From Oceanobacillus halotolerans (lineage in GTDB: Bacteria; Bacillota; Bacilli; Bacillales; Amphibacillaceae), in the NCBI RefSeq assembly GCF_010993955.1, contig NZ_WIXL01000007.1:1-64000 (forward strand): a stretch of DNA of 64,000 nt. Direction: 5' to 3'. The notes under the pieces were generated by a model. It searched no databases. It had not been told where the DNA came from and was given only the letters and a program-made list of their open reading frames with translations. Below are positions 25,303 to 34,281 of the stretch, piece after piece (position 1 is the first letter of the stretch; the number at the start of each line of letters is the position of its first letter). Made by a program: the position numbers and the translations under genes.

Positions 25303-26385
25303 CTATTTCTTTTTTCTTCTTACCATTCCTACTGCAATAGCTCCTAATCCAACTGCTGCTATGGTTGAGATAATGGGGTACTTTTGAGCACTTACATACA
25401 TACTCCCTGAACGAATCCAGCCAACATTCGTCCCTCTTTCGTGCATGCCATATCCAGCATGGTGTAAAGCACTTTCTTCAGCTGGTTTAGAAGGTCTATT
25501 GTCATGTTGAGTGGGGTACATATAGCCTTCGATGATTCGGTCTATTAACCGTGGAAAAAGTGTACCAAGCAATTCAAAAGCTTTGGCCTGCCCACCTATA
25601 TACATATCCCTTTTCGGGTTTTCTGCTGCGAAAAGAATAGCTTCGGCAACCTCCTTAGGCGGATAAACCATACCCCCGTGTGATGGTTGTTTGGTTAAGT
25701 AACTTCTAGCATGTTCGTTGTATGGTGTATCGATTCTGCCTGGATGGATCAGTGTAACAGAAACAGGTGCTTGTTCCTTTTCTAACTCCATTCGAATACT
25801 TTCTGTCCACCCGTGTACCGCAAATTTCGCTGCGGCATAGGTTGATTGAATGACAGTTCCTCGACCGCCAAAAAGACTTCCAACATTGATTAAGCTACCT
25901 GGTACACCTCTATCTTTAAAATGCTTCACCGCCACTTTTGAGCCATACACTACACTCCAAAAGTTTGTGTCAAACATTCGTTTCATGTCTGAAATACTAA
26001 CATCCATTGCATGTCCATAGATGGAGACCCCTGCATTGTTCACCCATGTATCAAAACGGCCGAATTCCTGAGTAGCCACTTCGGCAATTTTATATACATC
26101 TTCTTCACGCCCAACGTCTGCTTTAACATATGTGGCGGTATGCCCTTTACTTTCAAGTTCTTTTACTAACTGCTTTAGTGCTTCTTCATTTCTGGCTGCA
26201 GCAACCACTTTTGCTCCTTTAGCTGCAGCCATTCTTGCTGTGGTAAGACCAATACCACTGGATGCACCGGTAATCACTATGACTTGATTTGTTAATTCCT
26301 TTAGTCTGCCTTTGCTGTTTTCGGTAAGCTGTCGCTGTTTGGCTTTATCTAAACCTACTACTTCGAGGTCTTGTTTTCGGCCCAT
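25303..26385 (-). CDS. SDR family oxidoreductase with C-terminal anchor
   Basis: A 360-residue short-chain dehydrogenase. A ~30-residue leader precedes the Rossmann motif VITGASSGIGLTTARMAA (about residues 36-53). NNAGVSIYG, INVGSLFGG (catalytic Ser) and TYAAAKFAVHG (Tyr-x3-Lys) complete the classical SDR set. After the ~260-residue catalytic core comes an extension with a hydrophobic segment (IISTIAAVGLGAIAVGMV) and KKK end, suggesting membrane attachment. Substrate unknown. ATG has SD AAGGAGGC. It is monocistronic. Confidence 0.86.
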   Translation of the reverse strand: MGRKQDLEVVGLDKAKQRQLTENSKGRLKELTNQVIVITGASSGIGLTTARMAAAKGAKVVAAARNEEALKQLVKELESKGHTATYVKADVGREEDVYKIAEVATQEFGRFDTWVNNAGVSIYGHAMDVSISDMKRMFDTNFWSVVYGSKVAVKHFKDRGVPGSLINVGSLFGGRGTVIQSTYAAAKFAVHGWTESIRMELEKEQAPVSVTLIHPGRIDTPYNEHARSYLTKQPSHGGMVYPPKEVAEAILFAAENPKRDMYIGGQAKAFELLGTLFPRLIDRIIEGYMYPTQHDNRPSKPAEESALHHAGYGMHERGTNVGWIRSGSMYVSAQKYPIISTIAAVGLGAIAVGMVRRKKK

Positions 26386-26611
26386 CTTATTTTGCCTCCT
26401 TCATTCTGTGCTACACGCAGTCAATATTTTTTCCTTCATATAGTATTTAACTGAAATTAAATATAATGCAGATTTTGCTTTGGATTAAATCGAAAGGGAT
26501 AATTTGTTGTTGTAAGAGATTTACTTAAGTAGCTCCATTGTATAAAATAATAATAATGATTTATAGAACAGGGAAATATTTGTATATTGGTAGAATTGGA
26601 GGTTTATTATT

Positions 26612-26797
26612 TTGAGTGATGAGAAAAATTCAAAATTAGGAAAATGGCAAGCGAAATATGGAGCATTAGTTATTGCGTTAAGTTGTTTGTGTAGTGCAAT
26701 TATAACCTGGGGAAATAATTGGATTCTAACAAGCGTTTTAGGATTAGGTGTATTGATTTGCGGAACGATAGGAATTTTTGATATAAAGCGAGGGTGA
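26612..26797 (+). CDS. Small two-helix membrane protein
   Basis: A 61-residue protein with a lysine-rich N-terminus (SDEKNSKLGKWQAKYG) and two hydrophobic helices, ending DIKRG. Start TTG at 26612 lies 8 bases after GGAGG, so expression is credible. I know no family for it. Confidence 0.55.
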   Translation: MSDEKNSKLGKWQAKYGALVIALSCLCSAIITWGNNWILTSVLGLGVLICGTIGIFDIKRG

Positions 26798-26989
26798 AAT
26801 GGGGTTGACCCTAAGTTATTTGCACTTACAATATAAGCGGTTTTGTTAATTCGAAAAGTCAACCACGCTGGCAGTGAACGGCGAAGAGGTATCATTTACT
26901 GGAATAGAGAAAGACATGTCGTATTTTTATCTACGCCATTGACGGTTGTCATCGACTTCATTCGTTTGGCAAACGGCAAAAGGAAGGAG

Positions 26990-27180
26990 ACCGTTTCTCA
27001 GTGACCAAACTACTCAGTGGATTTGCCATAAGGTAAGAGAGCACACTTGTCAGTGCCCAAACTGGTCTGGAAAGTAGCAATAAGGTAACAGATGGAGACA
27101 GATGGAGCTTATCAGTGCCCAAACTGGTAGGGAAGGATGTAATAAGATAACAGAGCAGACCTAGCTGTACCCAACGAGTT
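26990..27180. repeat. 52-bp-period tandem repeat, about three copies
   Basis: CAGTG starts at 26999, 27051 and 27113; the first step is 52 bp and the second 62 because of a duplicated GATGGAGACA. Each unit reads like CAGTGCCCAAACTGGT, GGAAAG, AATAAGGTAACAG. The reverse complement of this unit forms the array at 61300-61455. Confidence 0.75.
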
Positions 27181-27392
27181 CAAGAAACCTACAAAAACGT
27201 ATAAGCAACCCCCACCTGAGCTACATTGTATCCTGCTGTTAAAAGATACGTATTAGCGAGGCATTATGCTAAAACTTTTACTTTAGTTATTTTCTGAATA
27301 TTCAAATTCTGATAAACTGAATATACCATTTGAGCATGACGCAATTCTTTGTGGCTCCACAACGCACTACCTAATATTTTAAGGGGAGTGAT

Positions 27393-27564
27393 ATGGATCG
27401 AGGCAATTTTAATAATGATAATTCTCATCATGCCATCATCGGATCTATTACTGGATGGCTGAACACAAGAAAGATTTTACAAGAGTTAGCGGAATAAAAG
27501 AAAATTAGATATTAAAAAAGAAGAAAAAAGCAATTCCTTTTTAGATAGCGACCTTGATGATTAA
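27393..27564 (+). pseudogene. Small gene with a single-base frameshift
   Basis: ATG at 27393 follows AAGGGGAGTGAT and opens a 34-codon frame (MDRGNFNNDNSHHAIIGSIT...) that stops at TAA. Deleting one T in GGAATAAAAG joins it to KRKLDIKKEEKSNSFLDSD ending at 27564, a plausible 56-residue protein. Either a frameshifted small gene or a 34-residue protein. Confidence 0.4.
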
Positions 27565-27659
27565 GGTTTTCTACTAAGTTAAGGGGTGCCAGCTTGCGAT
27601 ATGGATTGTAAATAATCTATAGCAGACATAACCCGTTTCTTAGGAAGGAGGGGGGTCTG

Positions 27660-27773
27660 TTGGAGGAGAATCGCAAAAGTCTTGAAACATCCACTGTGAT
27701 AAGTGTTTTAGTTGGTGCTGTAGTTGGAGCAATTTTAGGCGTTATGGCTTACCATGGGCAATGGTTAGGCTAA
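27660..27773 (+). CDS. Small glycine-zipper membrane protein
   Basis: A 37-residue protein: a charged MEENRKSLETS head, then one helix SVLVGAVVGAILGVMAYHG with small residues every four positions, a glycine-zipper-like pattern. TTG start at 27660 lies 4-6 bases after GGAAGGAGGGGGG, a very strong SD. Small membrane-inserting proteins of this sort are common in Bacillus. The role is unknown. Confidence 0.55.
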   Translation: MEENRKSLETSTVISVLVGAVVGAILGVMAYHGQWLG

Positions 27774-27953
27774 AATGCTAATAGACAGATATTTGGAACA
27801 GAAGGAAAGACAAAAGTGAATTAAGACTGGAATTGCCTGAAAACCCTAGTTTGGTAACTAGAAGAAAATTTATATTATGTAGTATGGCGAGTGTGTCAGG
27901 GTAAACGCCGTATCGCCTATTCTGGTTCTTTTAAATCAGAAAGGGGGGATGTA

Positions 27954-28076
27954 ATGGGGTGGGTAATCATTGTTGTAATCGCATATCTTCCTATCATTTA
28001 TAAAATTCATAGGCGATTAGATTATTTAGAGCAAGAGGTAAGAAGATTAAATAGAACTCATGATAGTAGTTACTAA
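27954..28076 (+). CDS. Small membrane protein with helical tail
   Basis: A 40-residue protein: one N-terminal helix GWVIIVVIAYLPIIY, then a basic coiled-coil-like tail HRRLDYLEQEVRRLNRTHD. ATG 27954 follows GAAAGGGGGGATGTA. The longer frame from 27891 is not favoured because its extra residues are not protein-like and lack an SD. Function unknown. Confidence 0.55.
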   Translation: MGWVIIVVIAYLPIIYKIHRRLDYLEQEVRRLNRTHDSSY

Positions 28077-28150
28077 TAGGTATAGCTCGGAGTAACATGC
28101 GCCTTTCTTAAATAATAAATGTTTTATAAATAGTTTAGGAGGAATGCATC

Positions 28151-28471
28151 GTGGCACCTTTTACAAAGGAGGTCCTTACTATTATTCGGTCTATTCCTGA
28201 GGGGAAGGTGATGACGTATGGACAGATTGCAAGGTTTGCTGGGAGTCCGAGAGCTGCCCGTCAAGTTGTAAGGATTCTTCATTCTATGAGTAAGAAACAT
28301 CACCTGCCATGGCATAGAATCGTGAATGCAAAAGGACAGATCGCACTGAAAAATGATGAGCTATATCATGAGCAGATCATCAATTTGCAAATGGAAGGTA
28401 TAGAAGTCAGTCAGCAAGGATCGATTGATTTGGAGAAATACCAATGGAATCCGTTAGCTAAGGAGGGATGA
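28151..28471 (+). CDS. Alkyltransferase-like protein (ATL, MGMT family)
   Basis: A 106-residue homologue of the DNA-binding domain of O6-alkylguanine methyltransferase. The active-site PCHR is replaced by PWHR ([12 protein letters not shown], about residues 57-68), the mark of alkyltransferase-like proteins, which bind alkylated guanine and flag it for nucleotide excision repair without transferring the alkyl group. The helix-turn-helix region [20 protein letters not shown] is intact. GTG start follows TAGGAGGAATGCATC. It is followed without gap by fosB. Confidence 0.9.
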   Translation: MAPFTKEVLTIIRSIPEGKVMTYGQIARFAGSPRAARQVVRILHSMSKKHHLPWHRIVNAKGQIALKNDELYHEQIINLQMEGIEVSQQGSIDLEKYQWNPLAKEG

Positions 28472-28473
28472 GA

Positions 28474-28896
28474 TTGTCAATCAAAGGCCTTAATCATCTA
28501 TTATTTTCTGTTTCTGATTTAGAAAAGTCAATTGCGTTTTACCAACATGTATTGGATGCTAAATTGTTAGTAAAAGGGAGAAACACAGCATATTTTGATT
28601 TAAACGGTATGTGGCTAGCACTTAATGTGGAAAAAGATATTCCTCGTACGGAGATAAACCAATCCTACACGCATATTGCCTTTTCCATTAATGAAGAAGA
28701 TTTCGATAAGATGTACGATAAGTTAATACAGTTGAAAGTAAATATACTGCCAGGTCGCAAAAGACACCAAAAGGATAAGAAATCCATTTATTTTACAGAT
28801 CCAGACGGCCATAAATTTGAATTTCACACGGGTACATTGCAGGATAGATTGGATTATTATAAACAGGGAAAACCCCATATGGAATTTTTTGATTGA
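28474..28896 (+). CDS. fosB: Metallothiol transferase FosB
   Basis: A 140-residue glyoxalase/VOC-fold enzyme that adds bacillithiol or cysteine to fosfomycin, opening the epoxide. It matches the FosB core: [28 protein letters not shown] and [20 protein letters not shown], supplying the His, His and Glu metal ligands (about residues 8, 67 and 116). TTG at 28474 is preferred: AGGAGGG ends at 28467, giving six-base spacing, whereas ATG 28468 would abut the SD. Translation is probably coupled to the ATL gene. It would give intrinsic fosfomycin resistance. Confidence 0.92.
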   Translation: MSIKGLNHLLFSVSDLEKSIAFYQHVLDAKLLVKGRNTAYFDLNGMWLALNVEKDIPRTEINQSYTHIAFSINEEDFDKMYDKLIQLKVNILPGRKRHQKDKKSIYFTDPDGHKFEFHTGTLQDRLDYYKQGKPHMEFFD

Positions 28897-28979
28897 AGGA
28901 TGCAGCTAAAATGGAAACGATTTAGTGCCTAAAACGTATATATAGATAAGATAATTGTTGTATTTTCTAAGGAGGGGCG

Positions 28980-29327
28980 TTGTTGGAGCTTTGTTTATTG
29001 CTGTTAACGAACATTATTGGAGGACCGTCGCTCGGAGATAGGATTTTGTTGACTTTCATGTTGATTCTTTTATATGCGGTATCCATTTGGTCTTATTTGT
29101 ACCCGAGAGAAAGCATGTTATTTCTTCAGAGGTGGCGATATAAAGAAGAACCTGAGTTTACGGATACAGCCATTCGTTTAACCAAGTTTTCATCCATGCT
29201 CGTTATGATCTTGATAACCATTATTTTGATCAGTTCGTTTGTAGGTAATCCGTTTATCAAATTATTACTATTTCTTGGATTTTTTGCTTATATTATCATT
29301 GGCGTATTTCGATTGCTTCCAAAATAA
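28980..29327 (+). CDS. DUF6199-like membrane protein
   Basis: A 115-residue protein with three hydrophobic segments and a central soluble loop (YPRESMLFLQRWRYKEEPEF) resembling the DUF6199 group. TTG TTG start follows AGGAGGGGCG. Function unknown. A decayed paralog of the last ~32 residues (AYIIIGVFRLLPK) is found at 42631-42738, so the family was duplicated in this genome. Confidence 0.65.
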   Translation: MLELCLLLLTNIIGGPSLGDRILLTFMLILLYAVSIWSYLYPRESMLFLQRWRYKEEPEFTDTAIRLTKFSSMLVMILITIILISSFVGNPFIKLLLFLGFFAYIIIGVFRLLPK

Positions 29328-29540
29328 GTGAACACAATCGATCCTAAATTGGAACGTATAAATGACGAAATTAAAATTATACATGAATAAAGAAGTGGAG
29401 GAGTGGATTTTACTATACTTTCTACTTCCCCAGCCATTTAAAGATGTTTTTTGTGATGTTACTCACCTTTTGGCTAACTTCATCCAAGGGACGTATTAGG
29501 TGCAATGGCCAATATCCTTCAGTGAACCTCAATTACATGA

Positions 29541-29583
29541 ATAAAATGGCATTTCCTCATATTAAGAGGAAACGCCATTTATC
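29541..29583. terminator. Terminator-like hairpin
   Basis: AAATGGCATTTCCTC pairs with GAGGAAACGCCATTT with one mismatch around a 7-base loop. It could end transcription from the fosB side; no strong T-tract follows because a repeat begins here. Confidence 0.55.
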
Positions 29584-29688
29584 CCGCATATAACGGGCAG
29601 TAAGCCCTCCACTTCAAGATTTCGGAGATCCAAGAAAGATAAGTGGGGGATCAAACTGCCCGTAAATTGAAGTGTCACTTTATTAGCA
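29580..29688. repeat. Hairpin repeat (TTATCCCGCAT family), copy 1
   Basis: Begins TTATCCCGCATATAACGGGC. ACGGGCAGT pairs with ACTGCCCGT and, inside, CCACTT with AAGTGG. It ends GAAGTGTCACTTTA. Other copies: 38533, 39806 (3' half), 40681 and 61484. Confidence 0.8.
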
Positions 29689-29729
29689 CTGTTGATCACG
29701 GAACAGCATATAAGGATGGAAAGTCCTTA

Positions 29730-30794
29730 TTACAATTCGCCACTTAATTTTACTAAGATTTTTGCTTGGTTAAGATCGTTTGACAATGAATGGAAACCTT
29801 CTTCCACGATATCATCAAGTTCCACTTTTTTGGTCATGATCGGACTAACGTTAACGTTCTCGTCCATTAAAATATCAATAGACTTTTTAAAGGTTTCGTG
29901 TTCATAACCTAGGGAAGAAGATAGTTTAACGCCTGATGTCATTAGTGAAATTGGGTTAAATTCAAAATCCCTAGCATGAATGGCGATTACAACCATATTC
30001 CCTTTTGGTTTTGTTGCTGTTATTGCTGAATCAAACGTTGGTTTTACTCCTGCAACTTCAAAGCTTGCATCTACACCTTCAGGATATTTTTCCTTGATGA
30101 AGGATACGGCATCTGTATCTTTGGTGTTAAGTGTAATTGTTGCACCAACTTCTTTTGCTTTTTCTAGGCGTTCATCTGATAAATCGAAGGCAAAGATTTC
30201 TTTTGCGCCTGCCGCTTTTGCAGCTACGATAGCGAATAATCCAATTGGACCACAACCAAAGATTGCTACTGTATCGCCTTGTTTCACTTCGCCTTCTTTA
30301 ATTGCTTGTGCAGCTACAGATAATGGTTCGACAAGTGCTGCTCTATCTAATGGAAGGTCATCTGGAATTGGCACAATATTTCCTTCTGGTGATACAACAT
30401 ATTCAGCAAAGGACCCATCTGTATGCAATCCAGCAGAATAGAATTCATAATAACGATCTGTTTCAGCGGAATGCTTTCCTGATGTTACAACAGGATTGAC
30501 CGCAACTCTGTCACCTTTTTTCACTTTCGTTACATTACTTCCTACTTCTTCTACAATACCTGAAAATTCATGGCCTAGTACAAGTGGTGCTTTTTCACCT
30601 GTAAGCTCATTTGGAGTTTCATTTTGTATTAATAGAGGACCGATTTCGTATTCGTGCAAGTCTGTACCACAAATACCAGACCAGCTTACTTTCACTTTTA
30701 CATCATTTTCATTTACTGTTTTAACGTCTCTGTCTTCTACACGAACATCTTTTTGTCCGTGCCAAACGGCAGCTTTCATTTTATCACTCATCAT
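29730..30794 (-). CDS. Zinc-dependent alcohol/butanediol dehydrogenase-like enzyme
   Basis: A 354-residue medium-chain dehydrogenase close in layout to 2,3-butanediol dehydrogenase. Catalytic zinc ligands appear in SGICGTDLHEYE (Cys, about residue 42), LGHEFSGIVEEVG (His-Glu) and ALVEPLSVAAQA (Glu). The NAD-binding motif is IFGCGPIGLFAIVAA. The four-cysteine structural-zinc loop is absent, as in the butanediol subgroup. It would oxidise secondary alcohols with NAD. The ATG follows AAGGGGGTT. It is divergent from a TetR regulator 145 bases away, its likely controller. Confidence 0.86.
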   Translation of the reverse strand: MMSDKMKAAVWHGQKDVRVEDRDVKTVNENDVKVKVSWSGICGTDLHEYEIGPLLIQNETPNELTGEKAPLVLGHEFSGIVEEVGSNVTKVKKGDRVAVNPVVTSGKHSAETDRYYEFYSAGLHTDGSFAEYVVSPEGNIVPIPDDLPLDRAALVEPLSVAAQAIKEGEVKQGDTVAIFGCGPIGLFAIVAAKAAGAKEIFAFDLSDERLEKAKEVGATITLNTKDTDAVSFIKEKYPEGVDASFEVAGVKPTFDSAITATKPKGNMVVIAIHARDFEFNPISLMTSGVKLSSSLGYEHETFKKSIDILMDENVNVSPIMTKKVELDDIVEEGFHSLSNDLNQAKILVKLSGEL

Positions 30795-30939
30795 TTAACC
30801 CCCTTAAAGAATAGATGAATAGGTACACTTTTAATGTAACATTGGTCATGGAAAATCTGGTAAACACAAATAGTTTATGTGGGGTTTAAACAACAGTTAT
30901 AATAATAATGTAGAATATCTTTTATTAGGAGATGCAGTC

Positions 30940-31524
30940 ATGGATCAAAAAATAGACAGACGAATAAGAAAGACTAGATCTGCATTAAAAAATGCCTATA
31001 TTGAATTAATGGAGCAGTACTCGGAAAAAGAAATCACGGTATCGATGATTACCCAATTTGCCGATTTGAATAGAGCTACCTTTTATGCACATTACTCCAA
31101 TAAAACCGAATTTCTTGAGGAAATACTGTATGATGCCTTAGAAGGTTTAAAAGAAGCGATCATAGGCCCCTTTGTGCAAAAAGCTAAGATTCAAACCGAT
31201 ACCCTAACACCGACAACAGAACGAATATTTGCATATATCGAACAAAACAAGAAGATCTTTCATGCTTTATATGTTGGGCATAACGATTTTAAGGCTAACT
31301 TAGAAGCGTTATTTTACGACATCTTCTCAAAAGATATTTTCATTGAAACAGAATCTACTTTTGGAGAGGTAAACTATGATATGTTTTTACATTACCAAAC
31401 AAATGCAACCTTAGGGCTACTTCTCTATTGGATTAAAAGTAAATTTAAATATCCAGCAACCTATATGATGAAGCAGTTAACAATCCTTTCTAATACAAAA
31501 ATTAACAATCTTAGAAGAATGTGA
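30940..31524 (+). CDS. TetR/AcrR family regulator
   Basis: A 194-residue repressor with an N-terminal HTH: RRIRKTRSALKNAYIELMEQ, then EITVSMITQFADLNRATFYA HYSNKTEFL in two parts. The C-terminal domain is of the TetR_C_33/DhaS-like type (long helices, LLLYWIKSKFKYPATYMMKQ). ATG 30940 follows TTAGGAGATG; the longer frame from 30877 lacks an SD. Divergent placement suggests control of the alcohol dehydrogenase; no perfect operator dyad could be fixed between them. Confidence 0.85.
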   Translation: MDQKIDRRIRKTRSALKNAYIELMEQYSEKEITVSMITQFADLNRATFYAHYSNKTEFLEEILYDALEGLKEAIIGPFVQKAKIQTDTLTPTTERIFAYIEQNKKIFHALYVGHNDFKANLEALFYDIFSKDIFIETESTFGEVNYDMFLHYQTNATLGLLLYWIKSKFKYPATYMMKQLTILSNTKINNLRRM

Positions 31525-31536
31525 TACAGTTTAGAG

Positions 31537-31583
31537 GCAGTATAAACACGCTTGGATTCCAAGTGTTTTGTGCTGTTTTTTGT
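31537..31583 (+). terminator. Terminator after TetR gene
   Basis: CAGTATAAACACGCTTGG pairs with CCAAGTGTTTTGTGCTG with few mismatches, then TTTTTTG. Confidence 0.8.
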
Positions 31584-31587
31584 TTGT

Positions 31588-31710
31588 ACGTTAGGAAAGT
31601 ATAAAATTTTAGCTAAGAAGTGGACTCGACGTAGCTATAATTTTTTGCGTTCCAAGTATAAGAAAAACTAACACCTTCGCTAAAAGACGAGCGAATGCGA
31701 GTTTTTCTAA
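31588..31710. repeat. Double-hairpin repeat, copy 4
   Basis: Complete copy placed between the TetR terminator and the helicase operon. Both stems are kept; the first arm reads AAAATTTTAGC against AGCTATAATTTTTT. Confidence 0.85.
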
Positions 31711-31884
31711 AAGAGATTGACTAATTCCCCATTCTATTTCTATGAAACCTTCATCCAGAGGATCCATATCCAATAATTCCTTCTAACCCTTTTTTTATAT
31801 TTCTGTTAATATATAGTAAGATACTTGTTCGTATAAAAGAATTTACCAAAAAGCCTTTCATAAGTGCTTCCGAGGTGGTATATG

Positions 31885-34281
31885 ATGAATCATTATTCCG
31901 TTCTTGCCTTTCAGTCCGATATTAATGAACAGACGATCAATCAATTAACAAATCTACTAAAACAAGGGGTAAAAGTATTTTACTTTACCTTTGACCCAGT
32001 AGAACAACTTTATGAAAATGATTTATTAGCTAAGGCAAAGCAGGATCAATTTCTATTTGCCTATGAAACTATGTTTACGAATGATTGGCAGGATGAGGAG
32101 TTTTCGTATTTTGATGGCAAGGTGCCACAATATGTTTTACAGGAATTGTCAGAACAAACCCCATTTTTCAATAAAGAGCAATACATCATTGAGCACGCGG
32201 CATTACAGTCAAACTTAATGATATCTGCAGGTGCAGGTACAGGGAAAACGACCGTCATGATAAATCGTATCTTTTTCTTAAAACATATCGATTCTGATCT
32301 ATTGTTTTCTGATATTGGCCTAGTTACCTTTACGAATAAGGCAGCGGCTAATATGCGTGAAAAGTTAATTCAGCGAACGAAAGGTTATTTTCAGTTAACA
32401 AAAGATGTTACCTATTTACAGTGGCTACAGGAAATTCGAAATATGAAAATAGGAACGATTCATTCGTTTGCTTATAGTATGTTTGAACATTTTCAAGAAG
32501 AGTTATTTAGTCAATCACAGTTGAGGATTAGTCAATTTCGCTATCGCAGGAAAAAGATTATTGAAGAGGTTATTGATGACTTTCAGGAGCTTGAACCAGA
32601 GCTATTTCGTAAATTTAAATATATAGAGCAATATAAAATTATTAGCGCGGTGGAAACACTCATCGATCAAATGGGCAACTTAGCATTGTCTAGTGAGAAG
32701 ATCGATCAAATAAACTTTGGTAGTTCATCAGATGATTCGCATCGTTTATATTCCTACCTGGTCAAAGAAACAAGTAAAAGGCTAACCGAATACAAAAAGC
32801 AGGAAGACTTTTTTGATGTCAATGATTTAATCATTGAGTTAGATAAATTGATGGCCATAGAGAGTGACAAAGAATTGCCATTTCGTTATATTTTTGTGGA
32901 TGAATTTCAAGACACAGATCAGATGCAAACGAAATTCTTTGCCTATTTAGCTAATCGCTATCCAGTTCACTTATTTGTTGTGGGAGATGTGAAGCAGAGT
33001 ATTTACAGATTTCGTGGAGCAGATTATACAGCATTTGATCAGTTGAAAAACCAAACAACTATCGACCAAACGTATTATCTTCAACATAATTATCGGACAG
33101 ATCGGCCGTTACTCGATTCTTTCAATCAACTATTTGCTACTTGGCCCGGGGTTGTGTCCACATTTCGGTTTGAAGAAGAGGACAAATTATTAGCTGGATT
33201 TGAGCCAGAACAGGAATTAGAAAATCCAGTGATCCATAAAAACTTTTCCACAAATGCGGCATTTACCCAGTTTCTAAAGCGTATAGAGAATACAAACACC
33301 GCTATTCTTGTACGTTCCAATCGGGAAGTAAACCAATTGGCAGCAATATGTGATGAAAATAAAATTTACTATACTGCTGATAAGGATGGCGATTTCTTTC
33401 GATCACTTCCAGTCAGGGAGTTCTATATGCTTATTCGCCGATTTACCCATCCAACTGTTTGGAAAAATCGATATGCCTTACATCTATCTTCCTATGGAGA
33501 ACGCTCCATTGAAGTGAACCAGATATTGGAACATTTTTCTGATGACAAGCAGTATATCCAACCAATGTTAGAAAAGGTAGATATGATCTATCATCACTAT
33601 CAAGGAGAATTGACGAAACGTCCTGTGTTTGAGGTGTTAGCTGATGTTATTGAAGAAGTACAACCAGCACAAAACTATGCACAACGGTTTGAACGGGATA
33701 GAAAGCACCTTTACAAAGAAGCTATTAGAGGACCTCAACTGGAAGTCATGAAAAAGGAGTATCAACTGAATCTTGATCACCTGTTCTATATGTTGAAAAA
33801 TGAATTAAAGGATACGGTTCCAACCTTACCCAAGCTTGAAAAAGTCCTGCGTTTAAAAATGAATACAGATCGAAGTGAGTCGAAGCTATTTGTTGAGGAT
33901 AACGAGATGGATCGTTTGACAATCATGACGGTTCATAAAGCAAAAGGACTTGAGTTTGATTATGTGTTCCTTCCATACACGAAAAATACATTTGATAAGT
34001 TTGCAAAAACCGATGTCATCATGGATGAGGATAAGGTTGGGTATAAAACGTTTATTGAAAAAGGGAAAATATTCTCAAATGATGCCTATCAACAATTCCG
34101 ATCTGAAGAAAAGGTTGAAAATATTGGCGAAGAAGCAAGGCTTTTTTATGTTGCGTTAACAAGAGCACGAAAAGGAGTCTATATTGATGCACCAGAACAA
34201 GTGAACAGCCACACGATTAGAAGCTGGGGTGATTTATATGCAAGAGGCTATCAAAGAAGCGAAACCATTGTTCAACCTTAA
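31885..34281 (+). CDS. UvrD/Rep-type SF1A helicase (operon gene 1)
   Basis: A 798-residue ATP-dependent 3'-5' DNA helicase. A ~85-residue N-terminal domain of unknown fold precedes the motor. Motifs: I SAGAGTGKTT (about residue 114), Ia TFTNKAAANMREKL, II FVDEFQDTDQ (about 337), III VGDVKQSIYRFRGAD, IV LQHNYRTDRPLL, V TVHKAKGLEFDYVFLP (about 682) and VI VALTRARKG (about 757). All catalytic residues are intact. Start ATG 31885 (or 31882) follows GAGGTGG. The 3' end overlaps the next gene by 44 bases. It resembles the AddA helicase half but lacks the C-terminal RecB-like nuclease domain. Confidence 0.88.
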   Translation: MNHYSVLAFQSDINEQTINQLTNLLKQGVKVFYFTFDPVEQLYENDLLAKAKQDQFLFAYETMFTNDWQDEEFSYFDGKVPQYVLQELSEQTPFFNKEQYIIEHAALQSNLMISAGAGTGKTTVMINRIFFLKHIDSDLLFSDIGLVTFTNKAAANMREKLIQRTKGYFQLTKDVTYLQWLQEIRNMKIGTIHSFAYSMFEHFQEELFSQSQLRISQFRYRRKKIIEEVIDDFQELEPELFRKFKYIEQYKIISAVETLIDQMGNLALSSEKIDQINFGSSSDDSHRLYSYLVKETSKRLTEYKKQEDFFDVNDLIIELDKLMAIESDKELPFRYIFVDEFQDTDQMQTKFFAYLANRYPVHLFVVGDVKQSIYRFRGADYTAFDQLKNQTTIDQTYYLQHNYRTDRPLLDSFNQLFATWPGVVSTFRFEEEDKLLAGFEPEQELENPVIHKNFSTNAAFTQFLKRIENTNTAILVRSNREVNQLAAICDENKIYYTADKDGDFFRSLPVREFYMLIRRFTHPTVWKNRYALHLSSYGERSIEVNQILEHFSDDKQYIQPMLEKVDMIYHHYQGELTKRPVFEVLADVIEEVQPAQNYAQRFERDRKHLYKEAIRGPQLEVMKKEYQLNLDHLFYMLKNELKDTVPTLPKLEKVLRLKMNTDRSESKLFVEDNEMDRLTIMTVHKAKGLEFDYVFLPYTKNTFDKFAKTDVIMDEDKVGYKTFIEKGKIFSNDAYQQFRSEEKVENIGEEARLFYVALTRARKGVYIDAPEQVNSHTIRSWGDLYARGYQRSETIVQP

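Noticed and set aside
29980-30441. 153-codon plus-strand ORF within the alcohol dehydrogenase
   Set aside because: Antisense shadow; the dehydrogenase frame has all family motifs.
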